NCBI RefSeq assembly: GCF_029714425.1
Contig: NZ_CP121668.1
Coordinates: forward strand, 7,461,501-7,525,500
Reading direction: 5' to 3'
DNA length: 64,000 bases
Origin: Bradyrhizobium sp. CB2312
GTDB lineage: Bacteria > Pseudomonadota > Alphaproteobacteria > Rhizobiales > Xanthobacteraceae
Part shown: in pieces, positions 8,887 to 18,218 of the stretch
How the letters are laid out: every line of letters begins with the position of its first letter
Position numbering within the stretch: the first letter of the stretch is position 1
Translations under genes and position numbers: made by a program
The notes under the pieces: generated by a model
The model's input: the letters and a program-made list of their open reading frames with translations, nothing else
What the model was told of the DNA's origin: nothing
Database searches by the model: none

Positions 8887-9741
8887 ATGGCCCGCAGGTT
8901 TTCCGCTCCCTATCAGTCGGAGCCCGTGTCCAGCCTCGCGAGCTGGGCGCGCAATCTGGCTGTGTTCGCGGTGGTGGCGGTGCTGGTGTCGATCCTCATC
9001 GTCCGCTTCGGCTTCCTGGAGCCGAAGCCGGCGCTCGTCACCTTCTTGGGGGGCCTTGCGATCGCCGGGCTCTCCATCCTGTTCGGTCTCGCCGGCTTTG
9101 CCGCGATCTGGCAGAACGGCTCGCGCGGCATGGCGCGCATCCTGCTCGCCTTCCTGATCGACGGCGCGATCCTCGCCTACCCCGCCTATCTCGGCCTGCA
9201 ATACCGCAAGCTGCCAGCGATCCACGACATCACCACCGACCCGATCGACCCGCCGCGCTTCGAGGCGCTGGCGCCCCTGCGCGCCGTCGAAGGCGCCAAC
9301 ACCGCGGTTTATGCCGGTCTCTACTCGGCCGAACAGCAGCGCCAGTTCTATCCCGATATCGAGCCGATCGAGCTCGAGATCCCCGTCGACCGCGCCTATG
9401 CGATCGCGCGCCAGCTCGTCCTCAAGCGCAAATGGCTCGTCATCGACGAACGTGAGCCGAGGCCGCCGCGCCGCATCGGCCGCATCGAGGCGGTGGCGCG
9501 CACGCCGATCATGGGGTTGCGCGAGGACATTTCCATCAGGGTCGTGCCCGATGGCGACGATTCCCGCGTCGACATCCGCTCCGCCTCGCGCCATTTCGAC
9601 AGCGACCTCGGCAGCAACGCCGCGCGCGTGACCAAGTTCATCGAGGACCTCAACACGGCCGCCGATGCCGACGCGCTGAAGCCGGTGAAGAAGACGCCGG
9701 TGACGCCGCCGAAGGCGCCGGCGAAGACGGTGAAGAAGTGA
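8887..9741 (+). CDS. DUF1499 family membrane protein
   Basis: 284 residues. Three hydrophobic segments lie in the first 110 residues (FAVVAVLVSILIV, FLGGLAIAGLSILFGLAGFAA, ILLAFLIDGAILAYPAYL). The DUF1499 domain follows, with DPPRFEALAP, WLVIDE, IEAVARTPIMGLREDISIRV and DDSRVDIRSASRHFDSDLG. The Lys/Pro-rich tail is probably disordered. The domain is widespread in proteobacteria without an assigned activity. A 22-bp inverted repeat follows the gene. Confidence 0.85.
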   Translation: MARRFSAPYQSEPVSSLASWARNLAVFAVVAVLVSILIVRFGFLEPKPALVTFLGGLAIAGLSILFGLAGFAAIWQNGSRGMARILLAFLIDGAILAYPAYLGLQYRKLPAIHDITTDPIDPPRFEALAPLRAVEGANTAVYAGLYSAEQQRQFYPDIEPIELEIPVDRAYAIARQLVLKRKWLVIDEREPRPPRRIGRIEAVARTPIMGLREDISIRVVPDGDDSRVDIRSASRHFDSDLGSNAARVTKFIEDLNTAADADALKPVKKTPVTPPKAPAKTVKK

Positions 9742-9746
9742 GATGG

Positions 9747-9805
9747 GCGAATGGAGAGTAGCGAATAGCGAGTGGAAGACCGCCTATTCGCTACTCCCCA
9801 TTCGC
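9747..9805. repeat. long inverted repeat between convergent genes
   Basis: Arms of 22 bp at 9747-9768 and 9784-9805 match at 21 of 22 positions; the sequence is built from GCGAATGGAG and TAGCGAATAG blocks. Spacing and position suit a bidirectional terminator, though it lacks a T tract. Confidence 0.7.
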
Positions 9806-9814
9806 TATTCGCCC

Positions 9815-10732
9815 TCAGGCCATCCGGTACGATCCCGTGATCACGGGATCGCCATCCGTGGCCACCACGCCGCGGGCGACGAGATCCTCCAGATGCGCCA
9901 GCACGGAATAGCCGGCGGCCGTCGTCAGGCGCGGGTCGATGCCGATATAGATCGCGCGCACCATGGTCGGGATGTCGGTCTCGCCCTTGGCGAGGCGATG
10001 CAGGATCGAGGCCTCGCGCGCCTTGCGGTGCCTGATCAGGAAACGCACGAAGCGCTGTCCGTCCGGGATCTCAGGGCCATGGCCGGAGAAATACAAATCC
10101 TCATCGCGCGCGGCGAGACGGTCGAGCGATTCCATGTAGTCGATCATCGAACCGTCGGGCGGCGCCACGATCGAGGTCGACCAGCCCATGACGTGATCGC
10201 CGACGAAGTTGAACTTCCGCTCGGGCCAGGCGAACGCCAGATGGTTGGCGGTGTGGCCGGGCGTTGCCACCGCCTCGAGCCGCCAGCCGTCGCCCTCGAC
10301 GACGTCGCCATGGGCGATCCTGATATCGGGCGCGAAATCGCGGTCGGCACCGGATTCCGGATTGTGCTTCTCGCTCTCGAAACGCGGACGCGAGGCGCGG
10401 TGCGGGCCCTCGGCATAGACCGGCGCGCCGGTCGCCTGCTTGATCCGCGCCGTGTTCGGCGAATGGTCGCGGTGGGTGTGGGTGACGAAGATGTGGCTCA
10501 CGGTCTCGCCGCGCACGGCATCGAGCAGCGCGGCCGCATGCGCCGCATCGTCAGGACCGGGATCGATGATCGCGACGTTGCCCTTGCCGACGATGTAGCT
10601 GACGGTGCCCGTGAAGGTAAACGGGCTCGGATTGTTACAAAGCACGCGCCGCACGCCGGGGCGGACTTCCTCGACGATTCCGGGCTTCAGCGGAAAGTTG
10701 CGGTTGAACGGGACGTCGTCGTTGTCGGACAT
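9815..10732 (-). CDS. MBL-fold metallo-hydrolase (beta-lactamase-like)
   Basis: A 305-residue cytoplasmic enzyme. The zinc motif THTHRDHS corresponds to HxHxDH, followed by TPGHTANHLAF, FVGDHVMGWSTS and FSGHGPEI, which supply further metal ligands. The C-terminal winged-helix-like region (TAAGYSVLAHLEDLVARGVV) is typical of the LACTB2-like branch. The substrate cannot be read from sequence. The ATG at 10730-10732 has an AGGAAG ribosome site, so upstream in-frame codons were rejected. Confidence 0.88.
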   Translation of the reverse strand: MSDNDDVPFNRNFPLKPGIVEEVRPGVRRVLCNNPSPFTFTGTVSYIVGKGNVAIIDPGPDDAAHAAALLDAVRGETVSHIFVTHTHRDHSPNTARIKQATGAPVYAEGPHRASRPRFESEKHNPESGADRDFAPDIRIAHGDVVEGDGWRLEAVATPGHTANHLAFAWPERKFNFVGDHVMGWSTSIVAPPDGSMIDYMESLDRLAARDEDLYFSGHGPEIPDGQRFVRFLIRHRKAREASILHRLAKGETDIPTMVRAIYIGIDPRLTTAAGYSVLAHLEDLVARGVVATDGDPVITGSYRMA

Positions 10733-10766
10733 GAGACTTCCTGTGCACTGCTGCCCCACCCCCGCC

Positions 10767-10865
10767 GTCATACCCCGCGAAGGCGGGGTATCCAGTACGC
10801 CGTGGCGTCAGTGGCGAAGGCGAGGTCTCTGGGATACTGGATCGTCCGCTTTCGCGGACGATGAC
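10767..10865. repeat. palindromic intergenic element, GTCAT type, copy 1
   Basis: The outer ends are GTCAT and ATGAC, with inner arms ATCCAGTA and TACTGGAT. Separate hairpins CCCCGC-GAA-GGCGGGG and CGTCCGC-TTT-CGCGGACG sit on each side. The plan is the same as at 12206-12302 and 19642-19725. Confidence 0.75.
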
Positions 10866-10902
10866 AGCTGAGCAAAAACAACGACCACGGAATTCGTGGC
10901 GC

Positions 10903-12117
10903 TCAGAAAAACGCCTGAATGCCCGTGATGGCGCGGCCCAGGATCAGGGCGTGGACGTCGTGGGTGCCCTCGTAGGTGTTCACCGTCTCGAGGTTATGGA
11001 CGTGGCGCATCACGTGGTATTCGATCGAGATGCCGTTGCCGCCGTGCATGTCGCGGGCAGTGCGGGCGATGTCGAGCGCCTTGCCGCAATTGTTGCGCTT
11101 CATGATCGAGATCATCTCGGGCGCGAACTTGCCCTCGTCCATCAGGCGGCCGACGCGAAGCGAGCCCTGGAGGCCGAGCGCGATCTCGGTCTCCATGTCG
11201 GCGAGCTTCTTCTGCACCAGCTGCGTTGCGGCGAGCGGCTTGCCGAACTGCTTGCGGTCGAGCGTGTACTGACGCGCGCGGTGCATGCAGTCCTCGGCGG
11301 CGCCGAGCGCGCCCCAGGAGATGCCGTAGCGGGCGCGGTTGAGGCAGCCGAACGGGCCCTTCAGACCGGAGACGTTCGGCAGCAGCGCGTCCTCGGGAAC
11401 CACGACGCCGTCCATCACGACCTCGCCGGTAATCGAAGCGCGAAGCGACAGCTTGCCGCCGATCTTCGGCGCGGACAGGCCCTTCATGCCCTTCTCCAGC
11501 ACGAAGCCGCGGATCTGGTTGTCATGCTCGGCCGACTTGGCCCAGACCACGAACACGTCGGCGATCGGCGCGTTCGAGATCCACATCTTGCTGCCGGTCA
11601 GGCGATAACCGTCCGAGACCTTCTCGGCGCGGGTCTTCATGCCGGCCGGGTCGGAGCCGGCGTCGGGCTCGGTCAGGCCGAAGCAGCCGACCCACTCGCC
11701 GCTGGCGAGCTTCGGCAGATACTTCTTACGCTGGTTCTCATCGCCATAGGCGTAGATCGGATACATCACCAGCGAGGACTGCACCGAGTTCATCGAGCGA
11801 TAACCGGAATCGACCCGCTCGATCTCGCGCGCGACGAGGCCGTAGGCCACGTAGCTTGCGTTGGCGCAGCCATATTCCTCGGGCAGCGTGATGCCGATCA
11901 GGCCGAGCTCGCCCATCTCGTTGAAGATCTCGCGGTCGGTCTTCTCTTCGAGATAGGCCTTGGAAACGCGCGGCAGCAGCTTGTCCTGGGCGTAGGCGCG
12001 GGCGGTGTCGCGCACCATGCGCTCGTCTTCGGTGAGTTGCTCGTCGAGCAGGAACGGATCGTCCCACTGGAAGGAAGCCGCAGCCGGCTTGTCCTTGGTT
12101 TGAGGGCGCACGCTCAT
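10903..12117 (-). CDS. gcdH: glutaryl-CoA dehydrogenase (acyl-CoA dehydrogenase family)
   Basis: A 404-residue FAD enzyme that oxidises and decarboxylates glutaryl-CoA to crotonyl-CoA in lysine, tryptophan and aromatic acid breakdown. Family motifs are [57 protein letters not shown] and [11 protein letters not shown]. In the near C-terminal segment [19 protein letters not shown], the Glu is the expected catalytic base. The C-terminal signature separates GcdH from other acyl-CoA dehydrogenases. The start at 12117 has an AAAGGACG ribosome site. It stands alone between two repeat elements. Confidence 0.92.
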   Translation of the reverse strand: MSVRPQTKDKPAAASFQWDDPFLLDEQLTEDERMVRDTARAYAQDKLLPRVSKAYLEEKTDREIFNEMGELGLIGITLPEEYGCANASYVAYGLVAREIERVDSGYRSMNSVQSSLVMYPIYAYGDENQRKKYLPKLASGEWVGCFGLTEPDAGSDPAGMKTRAEKVSDGYRLTGSKMWISNAPIADVFVVWAKSAEHDNQIRGFVLEKGMKGLSAPKIGGKLSLRASITGEVVMDGVVVPEDALLPNVSGLKGPFGCLNRARYGISWGALGAAEDCMHRARQYTLDRKQFGKPLAATQLVQKKLADMETEIALGLQGSLRVGRLMDEGKFAPEMISIMKRNNCGKALDIARTARDMHGGNGISIEYHVMRHVHNLETVNTYEGTHDVHALILGRAITGIQAFF

Positions 12118-12205
12118 GAAACGTCCTTTCGCGTCTGGTTCCGTCAAATAATTGCCCGACAAATTAAAGCGCCGCGGCAACAAGTGCAATTGCATCCTGG
12201 TTTCG

Positions 12206-12302
12206 GTCATTCCGGGCCGTTACGAAGCGTCGGACCCGGAATCCCTTTGCTCGCCGCTTCGAGATTCCGGGTCTGGCGCTTTCAGCGCCATCCCGGAACG
12301 AC
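12206..12302. repeat. palindromic intergenic element, GTCAT type, copy 2
   Basis: The outer arms GTCATTCCGGG and CCCGGAACGAC pair with one mismatch, and the inner arms GACCCGGAATC and GATTCCGGGTC are perfect. It lies between gcdH and the ribB-type gene. Confidence 0.75.
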
Positions 12303-12310
12303 ACTGCGTG

Positions 12311-13387
12311 TCAACTCTCGAGCTGCTCGTTGGCGACGATCTCGATGCCAAAGCCCGACAGGCCCTTGTAGTCGTGCACCGAGGAAGTGAGATGGCGGAT
12401 CGAGGTGACGCCGAGATCGCGCAGGATCTGCGCGCCGACGCCGACTTCGCGCCACTGGCGGTTGCGGTCGGCCTCCGTCGAAGACTCGTCCGGCAGCGGC
12501 GACACGGGAACACCGGCCGCACCGTCGCGCAGATAGACCAGCACGCCGCGGCCGGATTTCTTGAAATGCTCGAGCACCGCCGCCATGCGCTTGTGGCCGG
12601 TAAAGGTGTCCTTGACGATGTTCGGCTTGTGGAAGCGCGTCAGCACGTTCTTGCCGTCGCCGACGCCGTTGTAGACGAAGGCGACATGGGCGATGGAGTC
12701 GAACGGCGAGCGGTAGGCGTAGCCCTGCAAGGGGCCGATCGGGCTCTCGGTGACGAAGGTCGAGACCCGCTCGATCAGCTTCTCGCGCGCCTGGCGGTAG
12801 GCGATCATGTCGGCGATGGTGACGTGCTTGAGCTTGTGCCTGGCCGCGAACTGCGCGACCTGCTCGCCCTTCATCACGCTGCCGTCGTCGTTCATCAGTT
12901 CGCTGATGACGCCGACCGGCGGCAGGCCGGAGAGCTTGCAGAGATCGACGGCGGCCTCGGTATGGCCGGACCGCAGCAGCACGCCACCATCCTTGGCGAT
13001 CAGCGGGAAGATATGACCCGGACGGGCGAAGTCGTGGGCGCCGACATTGGGATTGGACAGCGCACGGCAGCACGAGGCGCGCTCCTCGGCCGAGATGCCG
13101 GTGCCGCCGTCGGGCTTGTAGTCGATCGAAACCGTGAAGGCGGTGGTGTGCGCGGAATCGTTGTGGGCGACCATCGGATCGAGCCGCAGGCGACGGGCGT
13201 CCTCGGTGGTCACGGGGGCGCAGACGATGCCGGAGGTGTGGCGGATGATGAACGCCATCTTCTCGGCGGTGCAGAGCGAAGCGGCGACGATCAGATCGCC
13301 CTCGCCCTCGCGGTCTTCGTCATCGGTGACGACCACGAGCTCGCCCCGGGCAAAGGCTTGCAATACTTCCTGAACGCTATCGGGCAT
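12311..13387 (-). CDS. ribB: 3,4-dihydroxy-2-butanone 4-phosphate synthase with degenerate GTP cyclohydrolase II domain (RibBX type)
   Basis: 358 residues. The N-terminal 200 residues form a full RibB domain (DDEDREGEGDLIVAAS, ISAEERA, ARPGHIFPL, RSGHTEAAVDL, GVISELMNDDG), which converts ribulose 5-phosphate to the four-carbon riboflavin precursor. The C-terminal 150 residues resemble RibA. However, the region that should hold the zinc-binding cysteines (normally near HSECLTGD and CDC) reads VLTRFHKPNIVKDTF with no cysteine, so cyclohydrolase activity is unlikely. Rhizobial RibBX proteins with such an inactive second domain are known. A separate ribA is expected elsewhere. Confidence 0.88.
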   Translation of the reverse strand: MPDSVQEVLQAFARGELVVVTDDEDREGEGDLIVAASLCTAEKMAFIIRHTSGIVCAPVTTEDARRLRLDPMVAHNDSAHTTAFTVSIDYKPDGGTGISAEERASCCRALSNPNVGAHDFARPGHIFPLIAKDGGVLLRSGHTEAAVDLCKLSGLPPVGVISELMNDDGSVMKGEQVAQFAARHKLKHVTIADMIAYRQAREKLIERVSTFVTESPIGPLQGYAYRSPFDSIAHVAFVYNGVGDGKNVLTRFHKPNIVKDTFTGHKRMAAVLEHFKKSGRGVLVYLRDGAAGVPVSPLPDESSTEADRNRQWREVGVGAQILRDLGVTSIRHLTSSVHDYKGLSGFGIEIVANEQLES

Positions 13388-13556
13388 GTCCCAATCTCTA
13401 TCGGTTATCAGCGGGAGGCTTAGCCGGACTTCGGCCGGGGCGCTAGTGTCCTGGACGCAACCGCATATTCCGGCTCGCGGGCCTGCCCGCGGCTTTCAGG
13501 CTTGCACCGCAGATACCAGCGATATAGGCGCGGATGGCCCAGGGGGAAGACCGCCG

Positions 13557-15287
13557 TCAGGGCAGCACTTCGCGCCGCTCGCCGAGCCGCAGGTCAAGCT
13601 CGGCGCGCTTGTCGGCCAGAAGCCCGGCCTGGGCGGCTTCGATCACGGTAAACAGCTCATGAGCGTCGCTGAGGCGGGTCACGGTGACGTAGCTGGCACC
13701 GGCCTCGTAGAGCTCGCCGACATCGGCCAGGAGGTCGGCGGTGGCCACGATCAGGGCGGTCGGGTTGAGGGCGCGGACGTGGCGGACCAGTTTTTCGTTG
13801 GTGGCGCCCTTGAGCAGCGAGTCCGGCACGCTGAGGATGATCATCTCGGACTTGGCGATGCCGGCATGAAGCAGCGTGTCGACATTGCTGATGTCGCCAT
13901 AGATCACGTGCAGGCGGCGCGACAGCAGCGTCTGGTACACATTGGGGTTGAAATCAACCACCGTGATCTGCTCGAGCAGCACTGGTGTCTGCCGTTCGAT
14001 CTCGGCCAGCAGCGCGCTCGCCGCGCGGAAAAAGCCGAGGATGACGATGCGGCGGGCCTCGCCATGGCCGCCCTCGTGGCCCTCCTCGCCGCGCGCCTGG
14101 CCGTCGTCTAGGTCCTTCAGGCCGATCCGCTTCAGGGGGCCGATCGCCCAGCGGGTGATCTCGTCGCTGCGGCTCATCGCGAAGGTCGAGAGCACCGCCA
14201 GCACCACGAAGGCGAACGAGGCCGCATTCGCCGTCTCGGGCGCGATGTGGTGGTCGGTGACGCCGGTCTGGATCACCACCAGCGAGAACTCGGAGATCTG
14301 CGCGAGGTTGAGTGCCGGCAGCAGGCTGGCGCGCAGGCCCTGCTTCATCAGATAGAGCGGGGTGAAGGTGGTGACGAGCCGGCTCACCACCGTGAACGCC
14401 GCGATCATCAGCGCGAGCCCAATCACGGAGAGACCGGGCACGGGAATGGTCATGCCGAGCGCGACGAAGAACAGCGTGATGAAGAAGTCCCGGAGCGTCG
14501 TGACCTTGGCGGTGACGTCGAGTGCGTAGGGAAAGGTCGAGAGCGAGACGCCGGCGATCAGCGCGCCCATCTCGCGCGACAGCGACAGCCGCTCGGCGGT
14601 CTCGGCGACGAGAAAGCACCAGGCCAGCGCGCCGAGCAGGATCAGCTCGGGCCGGCGGGCGATCTGGTGGAACAGACGCGGCAGCACGTAGCGGCTGACC
14701 AGGAGCGCAGCCGCAACCAGCACCGCGACGCGGCCGATCGAGAGCAGGATGACGGTGAATTCCAGGTTTGCGAGGCTCGGCTGCACCGCCAGGAACAGGA
14801 TGGCGAAGATGTCCTGGAGCACCAACACGCCGAGGGTGATGCGGCCCGGCAGCGTGTCGAGCTCGCGCTTCTCGTAGAGCACCTTGACGATGATGACCGT
14901 GCTCGACAGCGCGCAGGCGACGCAGAGATAGAGCGCATCGAAATGGCCGCCGCCGAGCGACAGGCCGATGCCGACGAAGAACAGCATCCCGAGCAGGCAG
15001 CCGCCCAGCAGCTGGCCCCCCGCCGCGAACAGGATCACCTTGCCCGCCCGCACGATCTTCTTCAGGTCGATCTCGAGGCCGATCATGAACAGCATGAAGA
15101 TCAGGCCGAGCTCGGAGATGACGCTGATCGATTCCTGCGACTTGACCCAGCCGGCGCCGAATGGACCTATGCAGAAGCCGGCGATAAGGTAGGCCAGGAT
15201 CAGCGGTTGCCGGGAGAAATGGGCCAAAAGGCCCAGCATCCAGGCAAACAGGATACAAAGAGTGATGTCGCGAATGAGCTCGTGCAT
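13557..15287 (-). CDS. Kef/YbaL-type monovalent cation:proton antiporter with TrkA-N-like domain
   Basis: 576 residues. About twelve membrane helices of the CPA2 type occupy residues 1-395, including GLIFMLFMIGLEIDLKK and ACALSSTVIIVKVL. A cytoplasmic RCK/TrkA-N-like domain follows from about residue 415. The expected GxGxxG nucleotide loop there reads ILGFFRAASALLAEI, so classical NAD binding is doubtful. The ITVVDFN acidic residue and YGDISNVDTL are retained. Such proteins exchange K+ or Na+ for protons under pH or electrophile stress. The start at 15287 places the first helix at the N terminus. Confidence 0.88.
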   Translation of the reverse strand: MHELIRDITLCILFAWMLGLLAHFSRQPLILAYLIAGFCIGPFGAGWVKSQESISVISELGLIFMLFMIGLEIDLKKIVRAGKVILFAAGGQLLGGCLLGMLFFVGIGLSLGGGHFDALYLCVACALSSTVIIVKVLYEKRELDTLPGRITLGVLVLQDIFAILFLAVQPSLANLEFTVILLSIGRVAVLVAAALLVSRYVLPRLFHQIARRPELILLGALAWCFLVAETAERLSLSREMGALIAGVSLSTFPYALDVTAKVTTLRDFFITLFFVALGMTIPVPGLSVIGLALMIAAFTVVSRLVTTFTPLYLMKQGLRASLLPALNLAQISEFSLVVIQTGVTDHHIAPETANAASFAFVVLAVLSTFAMSRSDEITRWAIGPLKRIGLKDLDDGQARGEEGHEGGHGEARRIVILGFFRAASALLAEIERQTPVLLEQITVVDFNPNVYQTLLSRRLHVIYGDISNVDTLLHAGIAKSEMIILSVPDSLLKGATNEKLVRHVRALNPTALIVATADLLADVGELYEAGASYVTVTRLSDAHELFTVIEAAQAGLLADKRAELDLRLGERREVLP

Positions 15288-15354
15288 GCCAAATCGGTCC
15301 GTTTTGCCGCACCCTAGTGACCGAGTGCAGCGCGGCAAGCGAGCAATTCGTCAC

Positions 15355-15873
15355 ATGCGGATCGTGCTCTGGCTGATAGCCTTACTAGGTTCGTTCGCGC
15401 CTGCAATCGCTCAGCCCAAGGTCAATATCGAGCAGGCCTTTGCCGATTCGCTCACCGCATTGCCGAAGGAGGACCTGGCCGTCTCCGGCGGGTTCTACGT
15501 GCCGGCCTATTCCAGCATTGCGATGAGCCAGGGCAAGCTGCGTGTCGACTTCTCGGTGACCCTGAGCGTACACAACGCCTCCGAGACGCAAGCACTCGTG
15601 GTCAAACGCATCGCCTATTTCGACACCGCGGGCAAGCAGGTCGAGACCTATCTGAAGGCGCCAGTCGCGCTCAAGCCCCTCGCCACCGTCTCGATCTTCA
15701 TTGCGACCGACGACGTGCGCGGCGGGACCGGGGCCAATTTCCTCGTCGACTGGGCCGCAACGGGCGAGATCGCCGAGCCGGTGGTCGAGGCCTTGATGGT
15801 TGGCGGCGTCGCCAATGCGCATTACGCTTTCATCAGCCAAGGCCGTCCGACCAGGACGGTCGGCAAGAAGTAA
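15355..15873 (+). CDS. DUF3124 secreted protein
   Basis: 172 residues with a signal peptide (MRIVLWLIALLGSFAPAIAQ). The mature part has the conserved VSGGFYVPAYSSIAMSQGK and DFSVTLSVHNASET segments of DUF3124, an all-beta periplasmic domain without a known function. It is divergent from the antiporter gene, with only 67 bp between starts. An earlier in-frame ATG at 15262 would overlap the antiporter start and was rejected. Confidence 0.82.
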   Translation: MRIVLWLIALLGSFAPAIAQPKVNIEQAFADSLTALPKEDLAVSGGFYVPAYSSIAMSQGKLRVDFSVTLSVHNASETQALVVKRIAYFDTAGKQVETYLKAPVALKPLATVSIFIATDDVRGGTGANFLVDWAATGEIAEPVVEALMVGGVANAHYAFISQGRPTRTVGKK

Positions 15874-15963
15874 GGCCGCCTCTCCCGGGCGACCGGCAAG
15901 AAGAAACAAGGCTGGCCGGCGCAATGCCGGCTGCTCAACAAGAACAGAAACGAGGAACGCCCC

Positions 15964-17196
15964 ATGACGTCCAGCTTCGATTTCGCCCCCCTGTTTCCCG
16001 CAGGGCTGCCGGCCCCTTCTGCGCGCTGGACGGGCCTTGCCAAATACAGTTTTGTCGGCGGCAATAACGATTCCGAGCAACTGCCACTCGATGGCCTGAT
16101 CGAGGCGACGAACTCGGCCCTGCAACGCGAGGGCCGCTCGCTCGCCACCTACGGACTGGCGCATGGCCCGCAAGGCTATTTGCCCCTGCGCGAGTTCCTC
16201 GTGACGAAACTCAAGCGCGATGCCGGCATCAACTGCACCGTCGACGATCTCCTGATCGTGTCCGGCTCGCTGCAGGCGCTCGACCTCGTCAACAACACGC
16301 TCCTGGCGCGCGGCGACACCGTCATCTTCGAGCAGGATAGCTACCAGGGCTCGTTGACCCGCCTGGCGCGGCTCGGTGTCAACGTGGTCGGCATCCCGCT
16401 CGACAAGGACGGCATGCGCATGGACGTGCTGGCCTCGACGCTGGCCGATCTGAAAAGCCGCGGCATTCGTCCCAAATACATCTACACCATCCCCACCGTG
16501 CAGAACCCGACCGGCACCATCATGCCGGAGAGCCGCCGCGCCGAGCTGGTACGGCTCGCGACCGAGTACGGCGTGCCGATCTTCGAGGACGATTGCTATG
16601 CCGACCTCGTCTGGTCGGGACAGCGGCCGCCCGCGATCCACGCGATGAGCCCGAACGGCGGCGTGATCCATATCGGCTCGTTCTCGAAGTCGATCGCGCC
16701 GGCGCTGCGCGTCGGCTTCATCGTGGCGCCCTGGGATGTGATGTCACGGATGCTGGCGCTGAAGACGGATGCCGGCTCCGGCGCGCTGGAGCAGATGGTG
16801 CTCGCGGCCTATTGCAAGCCGCATTTTGCGAGCCACGTGCCGGCGCTGACGAAGGCGCTGCGCACCAAGCTCGATACGCTGATGGAGGCGCTGAACGAGC
16901 AGTTCGGCACCGCCGCCGAGTTCGAGGAGCCGAAGGGCGGCATCTTCCTCTGGGTCAAGCTGCCCGACCAGGTCGATACGCTAAAACTGTATCAGGCCGC
17001 GCTCGCCGCCGGCGTCTCGATCAATCCGGGGCCGGAATGGTCGACCAACAAGAGCCATTCCAGCTCGCGGTTGCGACTGTGCTTTGCAAGCCCCTCGCAT
17101 CAGCAGATCCGCGAGGGCGTCGCCGTGCTGGCCGAGGTCTGCCGCAAGGAGTTCGGCGTGCCGGCCCGCAGCGCCAATGTGGAGAAGCGGGCCTAA
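15964..17196 (+). CDS. PLP-dependent aminotransferase (2-aminoadipate/MocR-like class I/II)
   Basis: A 410-residue fold-type I enzyme. YGLAHGPQGYLPLREFL and LIVSGSLQALDLVNNTLL are the cofactor-binding and large-domain motifs. IPTVQNPTGT and FEDDCYADLVW hold the conserved Asn and the Asp that contacts the pyridine nitrogen. GSFSKSIAPALRVGF contains the Schiff-base lysine, and SRLRLCFAS the substrate-carboxylate arginine. This branch includes 2-aminoadipate and aromatic aminotransferases; the exact substrate is open. A GAGGAACG ribosome site precedes the ATG. Confidence 0.9.
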   Translation: MTSSFDFAPLFPAGLPAPSARWTGLAKYSFVGGNNDSEQLPLDGLIEATNSALQREGRSLATYGLAHGPQGYLPLREFLVTKLKRDAGINCTVDDLLIVSGSLQALDLVNNTLLARGDTVIFEQDSYQGSLTRLARLGVNVVGIPLDKDGMRMDVLASTLADLKSRGIRPKYIYTIPTVQNPTGTIMPESRRAELVRLATEYGVPIFEDDCYADLVWSGQRPPAIHAMSPNGGVIHIGSFSKSIAPALRVGFIVAPWDVMSRMLALKTDAGSGALEQMVLAAYCKPHFASHVPALTKALRTKLDTLMEALNEQFGTAAEFEEPKGGIFLWVKLPDQVDTLKLYQAALAAGVSINPGPEWSTNKSHSSSRLRLCFASPSHQQIREGVAVLAEVCRKEFGVPARSANVEKRA

Positions 17197-17205
17197 GCTG
17201 GAGCG

Positions 17206-17478
17206 TTAGGCCGCCTGGGGCTGGCTGCCGTGGATCGCGGCGGCCAGCCGCAGCAGCAGCACGATCGAGACGTTGCCCTTGCCGGCCTCGATCTGGGCGA
17301 TGTAGCGCTCGGAAATGCCGGAGCGGCGGGCCAGCTCCCGGCGCGACAGCTCGCAACGCGTGCGCGAGGTTCTCAAGCGCTCGCCGAGCTCGGCCAGAAA
17401 CGCGGCCTCGGAATAAGGCGGCACGGCGCAGCTGCCCGGCAGCACCTCGCCCGCGAAATCCATGACTTGATTCAGCAT
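17206..17478 (-). CDS. small XRE-family transcriptional regulator, BzdR/BoxR N-terminal type
   Basis: 90 residues, essentially a lone helix-turn-helix domain: LGERLRTSRTRCELSRREL, ARRSGISERYIAQIEAGKG, NVSIVLLLRLAAAIHG. The RYIAQIEAGKGNVSI signature is that of BzdR/BoxR regulators, which normally carry a shikimate-kinase-like effector domain of about 180 residues. Here the protein ends just after the HTH. It converges with the aminotransferase gene 9 bp away. It could be a natural stand-alone regulator or a remnant of the longer form. Confidence 0.82.
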   Translation of the reverse strand: MLNQVMDFAGEVLPGSCAVPPYSEAAFLAELGERLRTSRTRCELSRRELARRSGISERYIAQIEAGKGNVSIVLLLRLAAAIHGSQPQAA

Positions 17479-17636
17479 CGCTCTCACCACGCATCGCCTT
17501 CGGGAGCGCCATCCTACGCCCGACGCGACCGGCCTCATTGACGCGGATCAAATTCGCGCGCGATCGGCAGCCGGCGTGGACGATCGCGCCCGGGATGCTA
17601 CACTTTGGAACTATTCGAGGCGGGGTTTTCCAGGAT

Positions 17637-18089
17637 ATGACGCGTTGTCTCAGCCGCTGGACCACGGCGGCGGTGCTATGGATTGCGTTCGCGTCCACGG
17701 CCGGCGCAGAGACGCTGGCGGTAACGGTCGAGCAATGGGGCCTGCTCGGCTCATGGGCTGTCGATTGCGCAGCAAGGCCCGACCGAGAGAAGGGCGCGCG
17801 ACTCACTTACGAAATCCGGAAGGACGGCCGGGTGATGTACCGGCGCAATTTTGGCGAAGCCAAGGACGAGAACGAGGTCGTGTCGGCGACGATCAACGCC
17901 GAAGGCCTGCTCAATGTGATGGTGTACTTCCCTTCGATGCAGCAGACGCGCGAGTTCGGCCTGCTGCTGTTGAAGGACGGCGGCTTGCGCGCGATCTACA
18001 ATCGCAGCGAGCGAGGGGTGTACACGATCAGGGACGGCAAATACGTCGGCACGGGCGAGCCGACGCCGGCGCAGCAGCTCTGCGATTAA
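17637..18089 (+). CDS. hypothetical exported protein
   Basis: 150 residues with a signal peptide (LSRWTTAAVLWIAFASTAGA). The mature region begins VEQWGLLGSWAVDCAARPD and has a beta-rich pattern. Its two cysteines, one near the start and one in the C-terminal QQLCD, could form a disulfide. I do not recognise a named family. The start at 17637 is chosen because it places the signal peptide at the N terminus; an upstream ATG at 17595 is possible. Confidence 0.65.
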   Translation: MTRCLSRWTTAAVLWIAFASTAGAETLAVTVEQWGLLGSWAVDCAARPDREKGARLTYEIRKDGRVMYRRNFGEAKDENEVVSATINAEGLLNVMVYFPSMQQTREFGLLLLKDGGLRAIYNRSERGVYTIRDGKYVGTGEPTPAQQLCD

Positions 18090-18163
18090 CCATTGCGTCC
18101 GAACATGATCTTCTCGAATCACTCTGTCTGAATATCCATTCAGAAATCTCTTCCCGTTCCTCC

Positions 18164-18188
18164 GGAACGTTCATGCGAATGCGCGGTT
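18164..18188 (+). promoter_or_regulatory. EcfG-type general stress promoter, GGAAC-N16-GGTT
   Basis: GGAAC at 18164-18168 and GGTT at 18185-18188 are separated by 16 bases, 30 bp before the start of the small His-rich gene. The alphaproteobacterial EcfG consensus is GGAAC-N16/17-CGTT. Confidence 0.7.
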
Positions 18189-18218
18189 TAGATTTGCATT
18201 CGATTGGAGGAGGACATC

